Assembly: GCF_021391675.1 (NCBI RefSeq)
Contig: NZ_CP090096.1
Coordinates: 310,001-374,000 of the forward strand
Direction: 5' to 3'
Origin: Neorhizobium galegae
GTDB lineage: Bacteria; Pseudomonadota; Alphaproteobacteria; Rhizobiales; Rhizobiaceae
DNA: 64,000 bases
In this document: positions 34,508 through 43,536 of the stretch, piece after piece
Layout: each line of letters begins with the position of its first letter
Numbering within the stretch: position 1 is the first letter of the stretch
Made by a program: the position numbers and the translations under genes
The notes under the pieces: model-generated
Database searches by the model: none
Seen by the model: the letters and a program-made list of their open reading frames with translations, nothing else
Told to the model about the DNA's origin: nothing

Positions 34508-36592
34508 TTACTCCGAAAAGGTGAGATGCAGGTTCAGTTGACGATCGACCTCGACAAGTGCGCCGCTCGGGATTGCAAAGGTCGTATCTTCCTGGGCAAC
34601 GACCGCCGGGCCGGCGAAGCGGCTGCCTGGGCGCAGGCGATCACGCCGATAGAGGCCGATCCATTCGAAGCTCTTGCCGGTAAAGACCGGGATTTCGCGC
34701 TCGGGGTTAGCCGCCTCACCCTCCTGTCGGGCATTGACCGGGATTTCCAGTGCCGGGCCGGCCCCGATTGCCGAGAGACGCAGGTTGACGATCTCGATCG
34801 CTCCGTCCGGATCATGGAAGTCGTAGAGCCGGGCATGCATGGCATGGAAGGCTTCCTCGATCGAACCGAGCTTGCCCTCGGCGATCCAGGCCGGCTGGAT
34901 TGCTACCTCGATCTCGAAGCTTTGGCCGACATAACGCATGTCGGCGGAGACGTTGAGCGTCGCGGCGCCGGCATGCCCCTGCTTGGCGAGCCAGTTGCGC
35001 CCCTCGAGGGCAAGCGCGTCCAGCGCCTCGCGCATTTGCGGTGCGGCCTGGTCGGAGAGATGGGTAAACACCGTGCGGATGAAGTCGCCGCGCAGATCTG
35101 CAACCAGCCCCCCGAGCGCCGAGACGACACCCGGGCGCGGTGCGCCGATCACCTTCGCCATATGAAATTCGCGGGCGAGGAACGCGCCGAGCATCGGGCC
35201 GCCGCCGCCGAACGGCATCAGCGTGAATTCCCTGAGATCGACGCCGGCGCGCGATGCGAGTTTCTCGACCTCCACGAACATTTCCGAGATGGCGACGTCG
35301 AGGATGGCCTGGGCGGCCTCCTCCGCGGTCCGGCCAATCTTTTCAGCGAGCCGCGTGACGGCCGCGCGGGCAAGGCCGACGTCGATCTGTAGCTGCCCGT
35401 AGGCCATCTGGCTGTGACCGAGCCAGCCGCAGACGGCCATGGCGTCGGTCACGGTCGCCTGCTCTCCGCCACCTCCGTAACAGGCTGGTCCAGGTGTCGA
35501 GCCGGCCGATTCCGGCCCGACCCGCAACACGCCCTGCGCATCGACGCTGGCGATCGAGCCGCCACCTATGCCGATCGAGCTGACCGAAACGGACGGGATA
35601 TGCAATGGGAACTCGCCGACCAGTTCACCGGTGCCGAATTGCGGTTCGCCGTCGATGATCAGCGCAAAGTCGGCCGAGGTGCCGCCGATATCGAGGGTGA
35701 GGATATGCTTCTCGCCGGCACGACGGGCGAGCCAGGCGGCGCCTATGACACCGGAGGCGGTGCCGGACAACAGCATCTGAACGCAGGACCGTTTGCCTTC
35801 GTCGGCATTCATCACGCCGCCGTTCGACTTGGTCAGCAGCGCCGGCGCCGTGACGCCACGCGACAACAATTTTTCCTCGAGTGCGGTCAGATAACCGGAG
35901 ACACGCGGATGGACGTAACCGTTGAGGATAGCAGTGGTGGTCCGCTCGTATTCGCGGATCACCGGCCAGACCTCGCACGACGTGAAGACGAAGAGTTCGG
36001 GGGCGATCCGGGCGATTTCCTGCTTGACCGCCACCTCATGGATGTCGGTGCGCCACGAATGCAGGAAGGAGACAATGATGCCGGCGGCGCCGTTGGCCTT
36101 CGCCTTTGCGACCGCTGCCGCAACCGCCTCCATATCCGGCGCCTCGACCTCGCTGCCATCCGCCCGCAAGCGAGCGGGGATGCCGAAGATCATGTCGCGG
36201 GCGATGAGCTGGTCCGGCCGGGAGCAGAACAGGGAATAGACGTCCGGCATCCGCAACCGCGCCAGCTCGATGACGTCTTCGAAGCCGGCATTGGTCATCA
36301 GCGCCAGCGAGACGCCGCGACGCTGGATCACGGTGTTGATACCGACGGTCGTTCCGTGGACAAAACGGCTGACGGCTGCCGGTTCGAGCCCTTCCCGTTC
36401 GGCCAGAAGCGACAGTCCCGTCATCAGTTCCGCACCCGGATCGTCCGGTGTCGTCAGAACCTTGAGCGAGGCCACCCGGCCGGATCGCGTTTCCAGTGCA
36501 CAGAAGTCGATGAAGGTCCCGCCGATATCGACGCCGATCTTCCAGTCCTGCTGATCGCTGGTTCCTTTGCCTGGCGCGGCCGCACTGTCCAT
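34508..36592 (-). CDS. Hydantoinase A/oxoprolinase family protein
   Basis: A 694-residue A subunit with an actin-like ATPase fold. The phosphate motif IGVDIGGTFIDFCALE is near residue 18, VHGTTVGINTVIQRRGV near 83, ILTLDIGGTSADFALI near 300, and SIGIGGGSIASVDAQGVLRVGPESAG (across residues 345-372) follows. Start at 36592 chosen for an AAGGA-type site and a product beginning just ahead of the ATPase motif. It is first in a four-gene operon (A, B, 2Fe-2S, FAD/BFD). Paralogous reactions split hydantoins, 5-oxoproline or activate ketones; the link with an amine dehydrogenase favours a nitrogen-containing ring. Confidence 0.9.
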   Translation of the reverse strand: MDSAAAPGKGTSDQQDWKIGVDIGGTFIDFCALETRSGRVASLKVLTTPDDPGAELMTGLSLLAEREGLEPAAVSRFVHGTTVGINTVIQRRGVSLALMTNAGFEDVIELARLRMPDVYSLFCSRPDQLIARDMIFGIPARLRADGSEVEAPDMEAVAAAVAKAKANGAAGIIVSFLHSWRTDIHEVAVKQEIARIAPELFVFTSCEVWPVIREYERTTTAILNGYVHPRVSGYLTALEEKLLSRGVTAPALLTKSNGGVMNADEGKRSCVQMLLSGTASGVIGAAWLARRAGEKHILTLDIGGTSADFALIIDGEPQFGTGELVGEFPLHIPSVSVSSIGIGGGSIASVDAQGVLRVGPESAGSTPGPACYGGGGEQATVTDAMAVCGWLGHSQMAYGQLQIDVGLARAAVTRLAEKIGRTAEEAAQAILDVAISEMFVEVEKLASRAGVDLREFTLMPFGGGGPMLGAFLAREFHMAKVIGAPRPGVVSALGGLVADLRGDFIRTVFTHLSDQAAPQMREALDALALEGRNWLAKQGHAGAATLNVSADMRYVGQSFEIEVAIQPAWIAEGKLGSIEEAFHAMHARLYDFHDPDGAIEIVNLRLSAIGAGPALEIPVNARQEGEAANPEREIPVFTGKSFEWIGLYRRDRLRPGSRFAGPAVVAQEDTTFAIPSGALVEVDRQLNLHLTFSE

Positions 36593-36673
36593 GTCGCTAA
36601 GTCCTTTCCTGCTGCTTGTCGTGAAGCTGGCACGGATGGGCAAAGGCGGTCCAAGAGCGAAAACGCCGCTGCC

Positions 36674-36724
36674 CATAAGTGCCGCTTATGCCTCGCCAGG
36701 GACGTCCCATAGGTCCGACTTATG
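36674..36724. promoter_or_regulatory. Two matched palindromic operators in the hyuA/oxidase divergent promoter
   Basis: CATAAGTGCCGCTTATG (36674-36690) is a perfect inverted repeat with six-base arms. CATAGGTCCGACTTATG (36708-36724) is nearly identical with one arm mismatch. Their centres are 34 bases apart, close to three helical turns, placing both on one DNA face. The core fits T-N11-A. The binding factor is not known; the LysR at 29.9 kb and the AraC at 37.9 kb are candidates. Confidence 0.65.
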
Positions 36725-36806
36725 GGAGGGCGAAAACCTCGACTTTGACACCGGCCGGCTACACCGGAATGGTGGCGGGGATGAAAGACATTGCGGAAAC
36801 GGCCTC

Positions 36807-37940
36807 ATGGATGTGATCGTGCTGGGTGGTGGCCTGATGGGGGCCGCATCGACCTATTTTCTTGCCCGGCGTGGTCTGCGCGTGACGCTCATCGAGCGGA
36901 ACTGCGTCGGCAGCGGCGCGACGGTCGCTTCGTTCGGCAATATCCGCCGCAGCGGCCGTTACCTGCCGCAACTTCCCCTCGCCCGACGATCCCTGACGCT
37001 TTGGGGCAAGGCGGCGGAGATGCTGGATCGGGACGTCGAGTTTCGGGCGACCGGCCATGTCCGGCTGGTGTTCAGCCAGGCGGGTATGGAGGAGATGCGG
37101 AGCTTCGCGACAGCCGCCAGACCTTGGGGTCTCAACCTTGAGGAACTTACCGCGACGGAGCTCCATGCACGTTTTCCGGGGCTCGGACCCGAGGCGATCG
37201 CCGCCTCCTTTTCCCCGGAGGATGGAAGCGGCAATCCGCGCCTGATCGCCCCTGCTTTCGCGGATGCCGCGAGACGTATCGGTGCCGAGATCGTCGAGAA
37301 CGTGGAGGTGAAAGCGATCCGGCGAAGCGCCTATGGCTTCGAGGTAGAGACCTCGAACGGCGTCCATGCCGCAGCCTGCCTGCTTAACACCGCCGGCGCC
37401 TGGGGCGCCCGGATCTCCGCGCAGTTCGGGGAAACCGTCCCGATCGTCGCGAAGGGGCCGCAGATGGGGGTAACCGAGCCGCTGCCGCATCGCATCCTGC
37501 CGGTCGTCGGCGTCTGGGCCCATGACCACGGCGGTGGTTACCTGCGCCAGGTGGAGCGCGGAAACATCGTCTTCGGTGGCGGAGCGGAACGTACCGATGT
37601 TTCGCTCGACACAGGCCATGCCAAGGCCGACCCCGCCCGGCTTCCCGCCCAGCTGCGCGCCCTCCTGCCAATCCTGCCGGCGCTTGCCAATGTCTCGGTG
37701 ATCCGCACCTGGTCCGGCTGCGAAGGTTATGTCGGCGACGGCCTTCCCGTCATCGGACGATCGGCAACTACGCCGGGCCTCTTCCATGCCTTCGGATTTT
37801 GCGGCCACGGTTTCCAGCTCGGCCCCGGCGTCGGCGACGTGATGGCGGAATTGATTTCGACCGGCACGACCGAGACGCCTATTCACGACTTCCGGATAGA
37901 GCGGTTTTCACGGCCAGGCGTGAAGAGCGTTCTGGCTTGA
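36807..37940 (+). CDS. FAD-dependent oxidoreductase (DadA/opine oxidase B-like)
   Basis: A 377-residue DAO-fold flavoprotein. N-terminal motif VIVLGGGLMGAASTYFLARRG at residues 3-23 and LIERNCVGSGATVASFGNI after it. The C-terminus has GLFHAFGFCGHGFQLGPGVG near residue 325. Size and features match the beta (DadA-like) subunit that partners HcnA/HcnB-type proteins in opine, hydroxyproline and cyanide-forming dehydrogenases; those partners are encoded across the divergent promoter. ATG at 36807 is the only start placing the FAD motif at the N-terminus. It overlaps the convergent AraC gene by 33 bases. Confidence 0.87.
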   Translation: MDVIVLGGGLMGAASTYFLARRGLRVTLIERNCVGSGATVASFGNIRRSGRYLPQLPLARRSLTLWGKAAEMLDRDVEFRATGHVRLVFSQAGMEEMRSFATAARPWGLNLEELTATELHARFPGLGPEAIAASFSPEDGSGNPRLIAPAFADAARRIGAEIVENVEVKAIRRSAYGFEVETSNGVHAAACLLNTAGAWGARISAQFGETVPIVAKGPQMGVTEPLPHRILPVVGVWAHDHGGGYLRQVERGNIVFGGGAERTDVSLDTGHAKADPARLPAQLRALLPILPALANVSVIRTWSGCEGYVGDGLPVIGRSATTPGLFHAFGFCGHGFQLGPGVGDVMAELISTGTTETPIHDFRIERFSRPGVKSVLA

Positions 37941-38831
37941 CGCATCGACCTGGCTGAAGCGGCGGAGATCGAGGCGGTAGCGCGCTGGGGATTGGCCCTG
38001 CAGCGACTTGAAAAACCGGCTGAACTGAGCGGCACCGGCAAAGCCGAGGACACCGGCGACCTGCCCCAGCGACAGGGGCGAGCTCGCAAGATAAATGCGG
38101 GCCTCCATCAGCTGCCGTTCGCGGATGAGCCGCGCCGGCGGCCGGCCATAGGCGCGCAGGCAGATGTCGTTCAGCCGGTCGCGCGAAATGCCGAGTTCGC
38201 CGGCATAGCGGGCGACCGTCCAGTGCTTGCGGAAATGGCTTTCGACCAATGCGGTGAACTGGCTGGAAAGCGTCTTGGGGGCACCGGGTTGCGCGCCCGC
38301 GCCATGACCGGCCGGCAGGTTGCGATGAAGGTGGACGAGCAGAATGTGCAGCAGCGATTCCACCACGGCCGCCGACATCGGGCCGGGGCGTAGGGTTTCG
38401 GCCAATATGCCGGTAAAGCAGGCGGCGACCGCATCGCTGGCACTGTTGCCGGCACCCAGCCGCATGAACGAGGACCGCTCCACCATGAAGCGCAGCTGGG
38501 ATGCTTCCGCCCGGCGCTGCAGGACACGGTCCAGCGTCGAAGCCCCCAGCAGCAGATGGGTCCCTTGCGCTCCGGCACCCAATTCCAGCCGCATGCCGTC
38601 CCGCCACGGTATCCAGCCCATGACGGGACCGGACAGGGGAAGAACCAGTTCATCCCCGTCGCGCAGAGCCGCCTCGCCCTTTTCGAGGATCAGCGCCCGG
38701 AAGTTTTCCGCGTCGCCGAGGCCCGCCCGGCCGAGTACGCGCGTCTGCAGCGCTGCCCTGAACCGCTCTGCGCGAACAGGTGCTTCCGGCCGCGGGGCGG
38801 GCGTGGGCGGAAGCCGTTTACGGTCGGGCAT
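37908..38831 (-). CDS. AraC family transcriptional regulator
   Basis: A 307-residue regulator. The C-terminal 100 residues hold two helix-turn-helix motifs: WTVARYAGELGISRDRLNDI, then LSLGQVAGVLGFAGAAQFSR with FFKSLQGQSPARYRLD. The N-terminal two-thirds resembles the AraC-binding-like/NorR-like sensor domain (GPVMGWIPWRDGM). It is divergent from an aldehyde dehydrogenase gene across an AT-rich 143-base gap with direct repeats, so it probably activates the downstream aldehyde dehydrogenase and transporter genes. Confidence 0.9.
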   Translation of the reverse strand: MPDRKRLPPTPAPRPEAPVRAERFRAALQTRVLGRAGLGDAENFRALILEKGEAALRDGDELVLPLSGPVMGWIPWRDGMRLELGAGAQGTHLLLGASTLDRVLQRRAEASQLRFMVERSSFMRLGAGNSASDAVAACFTGILAETLRPGPMSAAVVESLLHILLVHLHRNLPAGHGAGAQPGAPKTLSSQFTALVESHFRKHWTVARYAGELGISRDRLNDICLRAYGRPPARLIRERQLMEARIYLASSPLSLGQVAGVLGFAGAAQFSRFFKSLQGQSPARYRLDLRRFSQVDASSQNALHAWP

Positions 38832-38837
38832 CTAAAA

Positions 38838-38866
38838 TCCCACAACAAGGAAATACATTCCCACAA
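38838..38866. promoter_or_regulatory. Direct repeats, candidate AraC-type operator
   Basis: TCCCACAA occurs at 38838-38845 and again at 38859-38866, exactly 21 bases apart (two helical turns) in an AT-rich stretch. AraC-family proteins typically bind direct repeats with this spacing, and the araC-like gene starts seven bases away. Confidence 0.5.
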
Positions 38867-38974
38867 AACGTCATTTACTCTGCGGCGATGTCAATCAAAA
38901 TACGGCTCGCAACCTGAAAAAATAAAACAAGACGGGCTGCGGGAGGATCAACGAACGGCCGTTTGGGAGGACGC

Positions 38975-40420
38975 ATGTTCGTAGCTAGGGGTATCGTCGG
39001 TGGAGCGTCCGTTTCCGCGCTGGATGAGCGCAGTTACGAACGCCGCGACATGGCAACGGGAACGGTGTTGACGCAGGCCGCGGCCTTCGGTGCGACCGAA
39101 GCGGAAGCCGCCGCCGATGCTGCTGCCGGAGCTTTTCCGGCATGGTCCGGCCTTCGACCTGAGGAACGCTCGGCGCTGCTCCTTCGCGGGGCGGACCTGC
39201 TGATGGAACGCATCGACAGCTTGCGCGCGATCGCTCATCTCGAGGTCGGCGCAACTCCCGAATGGGTCCGCTTCAATGTCGAGGTTGCCCAGGCGACCCT
39301 GCGTCAGGCTGCGAGCCTCGTCGATGCCATCCGCGACGACGAGGTGGAAGGCGGGCCGCCGGGTGTGCGCTACCGCCTGATCCGCCGGCCGGCCGGCGTG
39401 GTCCTGGGGCTTGCGCCATGGAATGCGGCGGTGGCCCTGGCCGTGCGGGCGGTTGCAGCGCCGATGGCGCTCGGCAACACGGTGGTGCTGAAGGGTTCGG
39501 AGCTTTGCCCCAAGGTGCACGAGACCGTGGCACAGATCCTGATCGACGCGGGCCTGCCAGACGGGGTGCTGAACTATGTGAGCAGCGCACCCGAGGATGC
39601 CCATGACGTGGTCGAGGCGCTGATTGCCCATCCAGCCGTGCGGCGCGTGAATTTCACCGGCTCGACGCGGGTCGGCAGGCAGATCGCCGAGATGGCGGCG
39701 CGGCATCTCAAGCGTTGCCTGCTGGAACTCTCCGGCAAGGCATCGTCGGTGGTGCTCGCTGATGCGGATCTGGATGGAGCTGCCAGGGCGGTCGCCCACG
39801 GCGCTTTCTTCAACCAGGGCCAGGTCTGCATGTCGACAGACCGGATCATCGTCGAGGAAAGCCTGGCCGACAGCTTCATTGCCCGGCTGAAAGTGGAGGC
39901 CGACCGACTGTGCGGCGATCCGGCCACCGGCCAGCCGCTCTACGGCCACGTCATCAGTCCGGAGGCGGCGGCGCGCCTCCACAGTCTGGTCGACGATGCC
40001 CTGGCCAAGGGTGCGGTGCTGGTCACGGGCGGCAAGAATGCCGGCACACTGATGCAGCCGACCATACTCGACCATGTCGCCTACGGCATGCGGATCTACG
40101 AGGAAGAGACCTTCGGCCCGGTGGTCGGCGTGGTTCGGGTGGCGGATGCCGACGAGGCGGTGACCGTTGCCAACGATACGGAATACGGCCTGACGGCCGC
40201 AGTCTTCGGGGTTGACCTGCCGCGCGCACGGCAAATCGCGCGACGCATAGAGGTCGGGGCGGTGCATATCAACGGGACGACCGTCTGCGACGATCCGACG
40301 ATGCCCTACGGGGGCGTGAAGGCAAGCGGTTACGGCCGCTTTGGCGGGAGGGCGGTGATCGAGGAGTTCACCGAAATCCAGTGGATGACGGAACGGGACC
40401 TGCCCGACCAGGTCGGGTGA
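38975..40420 (+). CDS. Aldehyde dehydrogenase (salicylaldehyde/vanillin dehydrogenase-like)
   Basis: A 481-residue ALDH. Motifs: GLAPWNAAVALAVRAVAAPMA near residue 145, FTGSTRVGRQIAEM near 227, LELSGKASSVVLADAD (base Glu, with Ser in place of the first Gly of ELGG) near 250, and NQGQVCMSTDRI with the catalytic Cys near 285. The short oxyanion strand and ELSGK resemble the aromatic aldehyde dehydrogenase branch. ATG at 38975 follows GGGAGG by five bases. It is first in the operon-like run leading into the LIV-type importer. Confidence 0.87.
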   Translation: MFVARGIVGGASVSALDERSYERRDMATGTVLTQAAAFGATEAEAAADAAAGAFPAWSGLRPEERSALLLRGADLLMERIDSLRAIAHLEVGATPEWVRFNVEVAQATLRQAASLVDAIRDDEVEGGPPGVRYRLIRRPAGVVLGLAPWNAAVALAVRAVAAPMALGNTVVLKGSELCPKVHETVAQILIDAGLPDGVLNYVSSAPEDAHDVVEALIAHPAVRRVNFTGSTRVGRQIAEMAARHLKRCLLELSGKASSVVLADADLDGAARAVAHGAFFNQGQVCMSTDRIIVEESLADSFIARLKVEADRLCGDPATGQPLYGHVISPEAAARLHSLVDDALAKGAVLVTGGKNAGTLMQPTILDHVAYGMRIYEEETFGPVVGVVRVADADEAVTVANDTEYGLTAAVFGVDLPRARQIARRIEVGAVHINGTTVCDDPTMPYGGVKASGYGRFGGRAVIEEFTEIQWMTERDLPDQVG

Positions 40421-40464
40421 GCCCGTCACACGGACTTAGCATGCAACAACGGGAGGAGAAGAGA

Positions 40465-41667
40465 ATGAAACGCAGGACATTTACCCGGCTGGCCGCCTTG
40501 GCGCTTGCAGCCGGCGTTGCCGGAACTCCGGCTATGGCGCAGGAGGTTCTGAAGGTCGGCGCCGTCGCGCCCAAAACCGGGCCTCTGGCCGGCGGGGCGG
40601 CGGTCAGCTATTGGCCGAACGTCAAGCTTTGGATCAGCGACGTGAACGGTCGCGGCGGCCTGAAGGTCGGCGGCAAGACCTACAAGCTCGAAGCCATCGA
40701 ATACGACGACCAGACCAATCCGGGCGAAACCATCAAGGCCGTGCAGCGTCTCGTCGACCAGGACAAGGCAAAGATCGTGCTGCCGCCCTATTCGACCGGG
40801 CTCAACCTGGCCGCCGCACCGATCTACGCACGCTACGGCCTGCCGATGATCACCTCGACGGCGACCACCGACAAGGCCGATGCCCTATCCGCTCAGTTCC
40901 CCAACGTCTTCATCACCCTCGGCGGCGCCAAGCCGGTGGTCCAGGGCGTGGTGGACACCATGGTCAAGCTGCGCGACCGGGGCGATATCGGCAAGAAGCT
41001 CGCCATGGTCAACGTCGCGGACGCCTTCGGTATCGAACTGATGAACGAGGCAAAACCCGCCTTCAAGAAAGCCGGCTTCGAGCTGGTTTACGAGACGTCC
41101 TATCCGCTCGGCACCCAGGACCTGTCGCCGGTCATGAAGGCGGCCAAGGCCGCCGCTCCGGATGCCTTCATTGCCTGGTCCTATCCGCCGGACACCTTCG
41201 CCCTGACCGAACAGGCAATTGTCGAAGATCTCAAGGTCGGTGCATTCTTCACCGCCGTCGCCACGGCATTCCCGGCCTATGCGGGCCGGTTCCGCGCGGG
41301 CGTCGACGGTGTGCTGGGCATCGGCGGTGTCAATGCCGACGGAGAGGCCTTCAAGGCCTATGCCAAACGCCACGAAGAGGTCACGGGCGCCAAGCCGGAC
41401 TATTGGGCGAGCGCCATGGTCTACTCGTCCTTCCAGGTCCTGGAAAAGTCGATCGAGGCTGTCGGCTCCTTCGACAATGCCGCCATCATCAAGCACATCA
41501 AGGCAAACAGCTTCGACACCGTGATCGGCCCGATCAAGTTCGACGGACACAACAACAACCCCTCGTTCTGGACGGTCGGCCAGTGGCAGGGCGGCGTGTT
41601 CAAGGGCGTGGCCTCAACCGGTCGCGACGGCGCTGTCGACGTGAAGAAAAAAGCTGCCTGGAAGTAA
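40465..41667 (+). CDS. Branched-chain amino acid-type ABC transporter substrate-binding protein
   Basis: A 400-residue LivK-type binding protein. A signal peptide covers residues 1-27 (KRRTFTRLAALALAAG..., ending PAMA before QEVLKVG). The fold shows VGAVAPKTGPLAGGAAVSYW, YDDQTNPGETIKAVQRLVDQ and PPYSTGLNLAAAPIYARYG. GGGAGGAGA lies before the ATG. Many LivK-type proteins bind aromatic acids, amides or urea rather than leucine, so the ligand should be taken from context: an amide- or aldehyde-yielding compound. Confidence 0.88.
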   Translation: MKRRTFTRLAALALAAGVAGTPAMAQEVLKVGAVAPKTGPLAGGAAVSYWPNVKLWISDVNGRGGLKVGGKTYKLEAIEYDDQTNPGETIKAVQRLVDQDKAKIVLPPYSTGLNLAAAPIYARYGLPMITSTATTDKADALSAQFPNVFITLGGAKPVVQGVVDTMVKLRDRGDIGKKLAMVNVADAFGIELMNEAKPAFKKAGFELVYETSYPLGTQDLSPVMKAAKAAAPDAFIAWSYPPDTFALTEQAIVEDLKVGAFFTAVATAFPAYAGRFRAGVDGVLGIGGVNADGEAFKAYAKRHEEVTGAKPDYWASAMVYSSFQVLEKSIEAVGSFDNAAIIKHIKANSFDTVIGPIKFDGHNNNPSFWTVGQWQGGVFKGVASTGRDGAVDVKKKAAWK

Positions 41668-41681
41668 AAGCAACAGGCATT

Positions 41682-41707
41682 CCCGGGATCCGCAACCGGA
41701 TCCCGGG
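41682..41707 (+). terminator. Intercistronic stem-loop between binding protein and permeases
   Basis: CCCGGGATCCG pairs perfectly with CGGATCCCGGG around a CAAC loop. It has no U tract. Such hairpins after a binding-protein gene often protect the upstream message and give more binding protein than permease. Confidence 0.6.
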
Positions 41708-41731
41708 GCATCTTTCAAGCCGGGGAATGGC

Positions 41732-42598
41732 ATGGATATACTCATAACAGGGCTACTGCTGGGCGGAACCTATGCGCTGATCGCCATGGGCCTGAACCTC
41801 CAATACGGCATGGCCCGGATCATGAACCTCGCCAACGGCGAAATGCTGGTGGCCGGGGGGTTCGTCGCCTTCTGGTTATGGACCGGAAGCCAGATCAGCC
41901 CGCTGCTGACCGTGTTCGTCGTGGCACCGGTCGCCTTTCTGCTGAACTGGCTGATCTATCTGATTTTCCTGCGCCCACTGGTAAAGCGCGCCAAATCGCG
42001 CGGCCAGCTGGAGGTCGATTCCATCCTCACGACCTTCGGTCTGTCCTTCGTGGCCGTCGGCCTGATGCTGGCCTTTTTCGGCGGCGATTATTTCAGCTAT
42101 TCCTATCTTTCGGAGCCCGTCCATATCCTGGGCGATACCTACGGCGCCAATCGTGTCGCGGCGTTTCTGGCCGCTGTCGTCATCTGCGGCCTGCTGTGGC
42201 TATGGCTCAACCGCAGCCGGGCCGGCATGACGATCCGCGCCATCTCGGTTGCCCCGGAAGCCGCGCGGCTGGTCGGCATCGATGTCCGGCGCACGGCGGC
42301 GCTGGCCTTTGCGCTCGGCGGCGCGGTCACTGCCACCGGCGGCGCACTGATCTCGACCTTCCTGACGCTCGATGCCTCGACGGGCGTGATTTTCACGCTG
42401 AAGGCGCTGGTGATCGTCATCATGGGCGGTGTGGGCGACGTGCGCGGCACGATCGTCGCGGCCCTGCTGCTGGGTCTGCTGGAAACCTTCGTCGCCCGCC
42501 TGATCGATCCCGGCCTGACATTGGCAGCCGCCTACTTGCTGTTCGTCGTGATCCTGCTGTTTCGCCCTCAGGGCCTGTTCGGGAGGCCGACCACATGA
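41732..42598 (+). CDS. LivH-type branched-chain amino acid ABC permease
   Basis: A 288-residue permease with about eight hydrophobic segments. It opens with MDILITGLLLGGTYALIAMG and LQYGMARIMNLANGEMLVAGG, the family start. The cytoplasmic loop SRAGMTIRAISVAPEAARLV near residue 165 and GGVGDVRGTIVAALLLGLLE near 235 are typical. The stop overlaps the next gene (ATGA). Confidence 0.9.
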   Translation: MDILITGLLLGGTYALIAMGLNLQYGMARIMNLANGEMLVAGGFVAFWLWTGSQISPLLTVFVVAPVAFLLNWLIYLIFLRPLVKRAKSRGQLEVDSILTTFGLSFVAVGLMLAFFGGDYFSYSYLSEPVHILGDTYGANRVAAFLAAVVICGLLWLWLNRSRAGMTIRAISVAPEAARLVGIDVRRTAALAFALGGAVTATGGALISTFLTLDASTGVIFTLKALVIVIMGGVGDVRGTIVAALLLGLLETFVARLIDPGLTLAAAYLLFVVILLFRPQGLFGRPTT

Positions 42599-43536
42599 GC
42601 GTTCTTTCCTCTCGCGACTGGGGCAATCTGGCGCTGTGCGCCATAGCGCTCGCCATCGCGGCCTGCCTCCCCTGGACGGCGGGCGCCTATGGCCTGAGCA
42701 TCGGCGTCACCATTGCCATGTATACGGTACTGGCCACCAGTTGGGCGCTGTTTTCCGGACCAACCCATTACATCTCGCTCGCAAGTGCAGCGTTTTTCGG
42801 CGTCGGGACCTATGTGACCGGCATCGGCATCCAGTATCTGCCCTACTGGACATTGCTGCCGATTGCCGGCGTCAGCGGCGCCGTCATGGCCGCCCTCGTC
42901 GGCCTGGCGACGCTGCGCCTGTCGGGCGTCTACTTCGTGATCTTCACGCTCGGGCTGGCCGAATTCGTGCGCCAGATCATCACCTGGAGCCAGAACATTT
43001 CCGGCACCAAGGGCATCTACGTGCTGACCTCGATCGGCGAGATGCACATCTATTGGCAATTGCTGGGGCTCGCCGCGCTGGTCTGGCTGCTGGGCTGGCT
43101 GATCGGCCGCTCGCGGCTGGGCTTTGCGCTCAGGATCATCGGCGACGACGAGGCCGTTGCGCGGCATTCGGGCATCGACACGGCGCGGGCCAAGATCCTG
43201 CTGTTCATGGTCCCCGGCGCGGTGGCCGCCATCACCGGCGCCATGCTCGCTCCGCGTTATGTCTATATCGAGCCGTCGCTCGCCTTCTCGCCGATGCTGT
43301 CCTTCCAGGTGGTGATCATGGCGCTCCTGGGCGGAACCGGCCGGCTGTGGGGACCGCTCGTCGGCGTCATTCCCTTCACCTTCCTATGGGAGGCGATCTC
43401 CGTGTCGTTCCCCAACCAGACCACCCTGCTTCTCGGTGTGTGCTTCCTCGTCATCGTCTACCTGCTGCCCAAGGGCTTTGTCGGGCTGATCGATCTGGCA
43501 GCCAGGAGAATGCGATCGGCGGAGGGCTATGTATGA
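42595..43536 (+). CDS. LivM-type branched-chain amino acid ABC permease
   Basis: A 313-residue permease. Features: TSWALFSGPTHYISLASAAF near residue 50, RLSGVYFVIFTLGLAEFVRQ near 103, SRLGFALRIIGDDEAVARHS near 173, and ALLGGTGRLWGPLVGVIPFT near 243, all hallmarks of LivM. ATG overlaps the LivH stop and its own stop overlaps the LivG start by four bases, so H, M and G are translationally coupled. Confidence 0.9.
   Translation: MSVLSSRDWGNLALCAIALAIAACLPWTAGAYGLSIGVTIAMYTVLATSWALFSGPTHYISLASAAFFGVGTYVTGIGIQYLPYWTLLPIAGVSGAVMAALVGLATLRLSGVYFVIFTLGLAEFVRQIITWSQNISGTKGIYVLTSIGEMHIYWQLLGLAALVWLLGWLIGRSRLGFALRIIGDDEAVARHSGIDTARAKILLFMVPGAVAAITGAMLAPRYVYIEPSLAFSPMLSFQVVIMALLGGTGRLWGPLVGVIPFTFLWEAISVSFPNQTTLLLGVCFLVIVYLLPKGFVGLIDLAARRMRSAEGYV

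Noticed and set aside
33302..35392. Plus-strand open frame of 696 codons
   Set aside because: Antisense shadow of the hydantoinase A/B genes, which have overlapping starts and family motifs.
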